64,000 bases of DNA from positions 180,266-244,265 of the forward strand of contig VZRR01007589.1 in NCBI GenBank assembly GCA_013398015.1. The letters run 5' to 3'. How positions within the stretch are numbered: the stretch's first letter is position 1; each line of letters starts with the position of its first letter. The position numbers and the translations under genes were made by a program. This DNA comes from Oreocharis arfaki. Taxonomy: Eukaryota > Chordata > Aves > Passeriformes > Paramythiidae. The notes below the pieces were generated by a model. That model did no database searches, had not been told where the DNA came from, and saw nothing but the letters and a program-made list of their open reading frames with translations. Positions 58,795-64,000 of this stretch are shown here, piece after piece.

Positions 58795-61700
58795 TTTTAT
58801 TAAGTGGTACTTACATTAACTCCAGTGGTGTTAATTTTGTTTTCTCATGAGCCCAGAAGAGAGCTTTAAAAAAAAGGGAAAATGAGAGGTAAATCAGAAA
58901 GGTAGATGTGTGTGGTCTGGCTTGCTTGGTGATTGATTTCTCTATGCATTTTCCCAGTTCAAATGGAGTATTCTGGTCAATGTCATTCTTTCACGCAGCA
59001 GCACATTTTTTCATGAATTATGTATTTGCACAAAGTACCTATGAGTCATGAATGGTGTGCTTAGCAGTCAGGTGCTTCTTTTTCCTATAAACTGGATAAT
59101 ATTTAAATGAAACAAAGACAGTAAAATTTCATCATCAACCTGTTTGGCTGTAGTTTATGGCTCCTCTACTATTCATGTGTGTTTTCTCTTTGCTGTTTTT
59201 TCCTCATCTTCTTGTGTGCAGGTTTTATTATAGCAAGTTCCTTTTCCAGGTCCTTACGCAACACTATTAAGCTTTCAGTTCAGAACTGCTAGCATAGGCA
59301 AAACCTGACTTCGTGTAGAGACCTCCTTTAGTGAGACACACTTCTAGTACTTAATTTTCCCCTGCAAGAAGTTAGAGGGGGAATGGAAAAGTTTAATTAC
59401 TTTTAAGAGAAGTGACTCTAAGACAATATGATTAACAACTGCTTACAGAGCACACTGAACACTCTAATAGAATATTTTTACACCAAAAGATATCTGTGTG
59501 CATTAACAAATATTAGCTGACTTGTTTGCCTTCCAGATTCATGTGCTGATTTTATACTTCTGTAATTTTGTTTCCACTGTAAGTGTAAAATATATGTCGT
59601 ATCGTAGAAGCTCTAATTAGCACTTGATGTTGAGACTACAGGTCTTTTTTCTTTTCTTTAAACTCTTTGAGCTTTCACTATAATTTCAGGTTAGTATGTG
59701 CCTTGTTTGCTTCTGTCTGTAAAACTCACTTCATCTCAAATGATACATACATTAGAAACTGAAAGAAACAGCTTATAATCTGAAGAAAAACTGAAACCAA
59801 TAGGGGATAACAGCAGATTAGACAAAGAGGACCTTTTTTTTCATTTTGATGCCTGTAACCTGAGGAACTGCAAGGAAGTTACAAATCCACATTTCCAAGT
59901 CCATGCTTGCATGTTCAGTATGTTCAATGCTGTCAGTGGACTGGAAATAGCAGGTGTTCCAGGGTTGTGTCTAAAAAATCTTTAGCAGAGGGATATAAGA
60001 CAAGTAGCATAAAGATGGGGTCTTGTTCTAGCATCTGAAACATGGAAATCCATGTGTCCCACAATGTTTTGATAACTGAGCGGTCTCCATAAGTGGCTGA
60101 TTCTAGGCTTTAGAAACCCCTTATAGCAAAGGATTTCATAAATACATATTTTATGACAAACAAAACTAATCTTTTATACCTGGTTTGTACTTACCACTCT
60201 GTAATACAAGCTGCATTGTTCTGTAAGACAACGGTGAAGAAGCAACTGAAACTCCTTTGGCATTCTGTGTTTGGTATTCCATGCAGAAACAAACAGTTTG
60301 GTAAAATGATGCAGGGATTCCTAACTTTGAAGTGAAAGTTTCACCCAAAGTGACTTCCCCTATTACTAGAGGATATCCAAACCAAATTTTGTTTTGATGT
60401 GTTATGTTTACATACTTTTCTTTTCGACTCTGCTTAGCCTGCTGATAGACTTGAATCAAACTATTAAACTAAATTTCCCTTTGATTCAGTGGGCACAGGT
60501 GGCATTGTGCATGACTGCAGGTCATCCTGCCAGAGGAGGTGTGTACCCTGAAGCTTTTGTGCTGCAGGTGGAGAGCAGCACTTTCCTCTCCTTCCCAGTG
60601 AAGCAGCACAGCATTGCCTCCCGTTGCCCAAAGAACAAACAAATGTTCTTTTGCACATTCTACTCTTCTTTGTACTTGAATTAAAAATCAATAGAAGTTG
60701 CGTGACTGGCAACTTCAAGACAAGAGCATCTTGCTGGCTATAAAACAGCATGTGGAGCACTGTTGGAAATCCCTCCACCCCACTGTGAGCCTTTCTGAGA
60801 AGCTCCTTTACTGGTTCCCTACATTGACTGCCAACTATTTTTCCAGTAAATGCTAGTTTTAGTGTTACCTTCTGTAAAGGGAAGCCATGAGACTCCTTTC
60901 AATGAGCCATTGAGCAGGTTTTATTCACCTTTTCATTTCTGTCGCTGTCAATAGGAGCTGACTCCAGTAGTGGCCTAACTTGCTGTCATTCAGACATTAC
61001 TGGCTGTGTCCCAGGCACTCTTCGTGGTTACTGAGGTGTCGTTCAGTTCCAAGGGAACCTCAGGCTCATCTATCACTTTAATATTGCTCTGCTACTATAA
61101 TTGCACAGATGACTCATCGTGGACTATAACAAAGTCTTCCAAGACCATTAATGGGAACAATAAGGACTAAAAGACATTGGCTGCTGCTCACTCAGTGGAA
61201 AAGTTTCACTTTGTTGTTATGCGTGGTAGGACACTGGATTCTGCCTGCCCCCTATTCTAGGTGTGAAAGCCTAGGCATTCAACCAGGATAGACCAATGCT
61301 CTGGGATTGGGATGGATCTCAGTTCCTGCAACCCAGAACTGGCTTCCAACAAGACTTTGCCCATGATACACTTAGACTTGCTGAATCTTTTCCTTTGAAG
61401 CTACTTTGTAAGCTTTCTAATCACTATGCATTTACATACAGGCATCCATCTTAAGTACCACCTGCTCCCACATATGTTTAGAAAACTGTGGGGGCCATTA
61501 AACCATTTAAACACACTGTGCAAATGGTTAATATAGGAATAATTTTTTGGGTGCTGGAACCTATATGGAAGAGTCACCTGTCTATCAGTCCTAAAAAATA
61601 GGGAAATTAAGATACATTCCTTTATGGAGAAATTCCTGTTGCTTAGTATGTGTCTTCTGCTGACTACCTGGGTGTTGCAGATTACTTTTCTGAGGTGTTC

Positions 61701-64000
61701 TGTTCGTAAAAACAGTGACCTTTGGGTTTCCCATTGGTGCCAATCATATAAAGTATTTGTACTACCATATCCACCTTAAAGGCAAGTAAAACCATCCAGA
61801 GGCTTGCCCTGAAGTCTACTTCTTTCCCCAAATCAAGCAAGCCAAAAATGCCACAAGAAAATATGGTGCGTAGAACTGTGGCTGAATCTTTATCGCCTCT
61901 GAGATCCTAACCAAATATATCAGTTAGGCTAATGAAGAGCTTATCCCTGAGGCACTCTACCACTTTTTCTTCCATTGGTGTGATGGCTTCAGGCTGATGG
62001 TCAGGAAGCCTGAAGAGATGATACTGTGATAGCTGCTTGGCTCTCTCTTCAGTAGGTCCTTCAGGATGGCTGAACAAAGGCTTGTCACTAGGAAAATGAA
62101 ACTTTTCAAGAGTTCTTGTTAGTAGAAAATTTGAGGTCAAAATTAAACATGAAACTGAAAAAAAATTACCTCTTAACTAACTGGACCTGCACCAACTCAA
62201 TTTTTCTCCATACTGCATGTTGAAAAGTACCCCAAGAGTTAATGTACCTTTTTCAAAGCAACTATTTTAGGCAAAGTTTTAACACTTTTTCCTCATTCAG
62301 TCTCCTAAAATATTCACCTGAAACTCCTTCTTCCAGTTAGTTATAGCTCCCTGCCTTGCAATTTGTTCAGTACATTTTTTTCCCTGCTAATTCTGTACTG
62401 TCCCTCTGCTGAAATGTGAAAGACACCTATCAGCAGAAACAATTATTGTAGCTTTTCCCTCCAACTTCACAACATAATTGTCATTCTTTTGTTTTGTTTG
62501 GGTGCTATGGAAACTCTAAATTGGCTTTTAATTAATAGCCAAGCTAGATACAGCTGAATAATGTTTAACTGGCATCCTAAATACCTTTAGGATTTGCGAA
62601 CCACCACTAACCCACTTCAAACTGTGCTTGAGCATGCTAAAGATTATGCAGAGTTATTCAGAGAAAGGAAAGCTAAGAAGGGCAAAAGTTGCAGCCATAT
62701 GCTTCCTGGGAACTTATCAAACAGAAACAAAGTCTACTAAAAAAAGCCAAGGTTATTCCTTTGCCCAGGCTAATCTGTTGTGCTCTGACAGATCGAAACT
62801 TGAAGGTACAAACACAATTTTGGAATAGAGAACTGCCGCAAGCCATGAATTTGCAAAAGTGGAGCTGGCAAAGAGGGGAAGGTGAGTAGGCTGGGCTTAG
62901 CTTTAGATGTGTGTTTTTAGACCACGTTCCTCACCTTCAGTTTCTTAAAAACTGTATCTGTAGCTGTGGAGTTTTTGCATAAAGGACATCGCTTCAAAGC
63001 TTTGCATAATTTATGTTCCTCTCCCTCTGATCTTTATGTTGGCTGCTTGCAAAGAAATCCATAATAAATTATCACTGGACTAACCAGGAAAAGGCAAGAA
63101 TGCCAATGCTAAATCTTGACATTTACAGTATCTCCTATATTTCATCCTTATATTCAGTGATCTCAAATAATTTCGAGCATTTTCATACAGACCACCTACA
63201 GAAGTGTCCCCACAAAGCAATTATGGAAATACTTATGCATCCAGAAGCTGTTAACTTCTGTTCAGGGTACTGGATCCAGACTTCCAGAAAAATTCATCTG
63301 CATAAGCCTGTTCTCTCCTGCCTTTTTACTTCAGAAGCCGTCAGACAGAGGTAAACAGGTAAAGTGAGGGCTCTCGTGTTTTGGCCACGTGACGAGCACT
63401 CGACCTGTTATGCGATATGTTTGAGTAGAGGTACCTGACCAGTTTGATAGAAGCAGCTTAGTCAGCTTTGTTTAAAGAGCTTCTTATGGCTAATGGCAAT
63501 GAAAATGCTGTGCAGCAAGAGCACAAAGTTACACAACCCCATGTTACTTGTTTTGAAGAAGCAAAATTCAGTACTTCTGAATAGCGTTTGTCATAGGCAA
63601 ATGCCCTCTGTTTGTACAGTTACTCAGACAAAGCAAACTGAATTTGCAAGAGAAATTTATGAGAGCTCTAGTCCCATTTTAAAAATCTCAGTGGATGACT
63701 AGAAACTCTTTGCATGTGGGAACCTCTCCTTCTAAGTTGTGCATGGCCATATGATGGCTCAGCAGCACAATGAACGACCAAGAACTCCAGTTCACACACT
63801 TCCTGTGTCCTCTTTTCTTCAACCATATAGCTTCCCTATCACCTTTAACTCTAGCCCAGTATCTCAAACATGTTTTGGTTCACAGAACTCTTGGGAACTT
63901 GAAAGAGTCTGGGCAGTGTTTGTGGAGTCCAATGTAGTATACAAAAAACCAGAGGGTTTGATCATGCCTTGGAAAGTCATTCTGACGACTGCAGAAATTT
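58795..64000. other. Unique-looking non-coding stretch
   Basis: No recognised mobile element or gene to the end of the window. A minus-strand frame at 61907-62140 with a good-looking splice acceptor is discussed in the findings. Remaining frames are short and overlap on both strands. Confidence 0.5.

Overview
The window looks like non-coding nuclear DNA from a bird. It is AT-rich (about 60 % A+T by eye), has no convincing protein-coding gene, rRNA or tRNA, and carries many fragments of CR1 (Chicken Repeat 1), the dominant avian LINE, recognised by the 3' end and by decayed C-terminal reverse-transcriptase reading frames. It also carries several diverged copies of an avian endogenous-retrovirus LTR family common outside the galliforms. 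A neoavian bird is therefore more likely than a chicken relative, but no species call is possible. The longest open frames are 143 codons, about what chance gives in 64 kb of AT-rich DNA. The segment is probably intergenic or part of a very large intron.

Layout. Bases 1-400: part of a retroviral LTR, minus strand, cut by the window edge. 0.4-7.3 kb: unique-looking DNA with simple repeats, a 28-bp duplication and a palindromic octamer. 7.3-7.8 kb: family LTR, plus strand. 8.5 and 12.4-12.7 kb: old CR1 scraps. 18.8-19.4 kb: family LTR, minus strand. 24.2, 28.7-29.4 and 31.2 kb: CR1, minus strand. 30.26-30.61 kb: a compact solo LTR with a perfect 6-bp target-site duplication. 31.8-32.4 kb: family LTR, minus strand. 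39.1-42.5 kb: the most striking region (below). 55.1, 56.0-56.4 and 57.3-57.6 kb: CR1, plus strand. 58.5-58.7 kb: CR1, minus strand. The remainder is unique-looking non-coding DNA.

The 39.1-42.5 kb locus. An 813-bp segment (39099-39911) containing a family LTR is followed by a single N (39912) and then by the same segment again (39913-42500). The second copy differs only by holding 26 head-to-tail copies of a 71-bp unit where the first holds one: 2588 - 813 = 1775 = 25 x 71. The simplest reading is two overlapping contig ends joined without merging (a false duplication) around a real, highly homogeneous 71-bp minisatellite that arose inside the LTR U3, just upstream of the TATA position. Each unit carries a direct repeat of two nuclear-receptor half-sites spaced by four bases (DR4). 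That arrangement is also visible in two other family LTRs in the window, so if the array is real it multiplies an ancestral LTR regulatory motif 26 times.

The elements do not form a pathway or operon. What links them is descent: four independent insertions of one LTR family, one of which has grown a satellite-like array.
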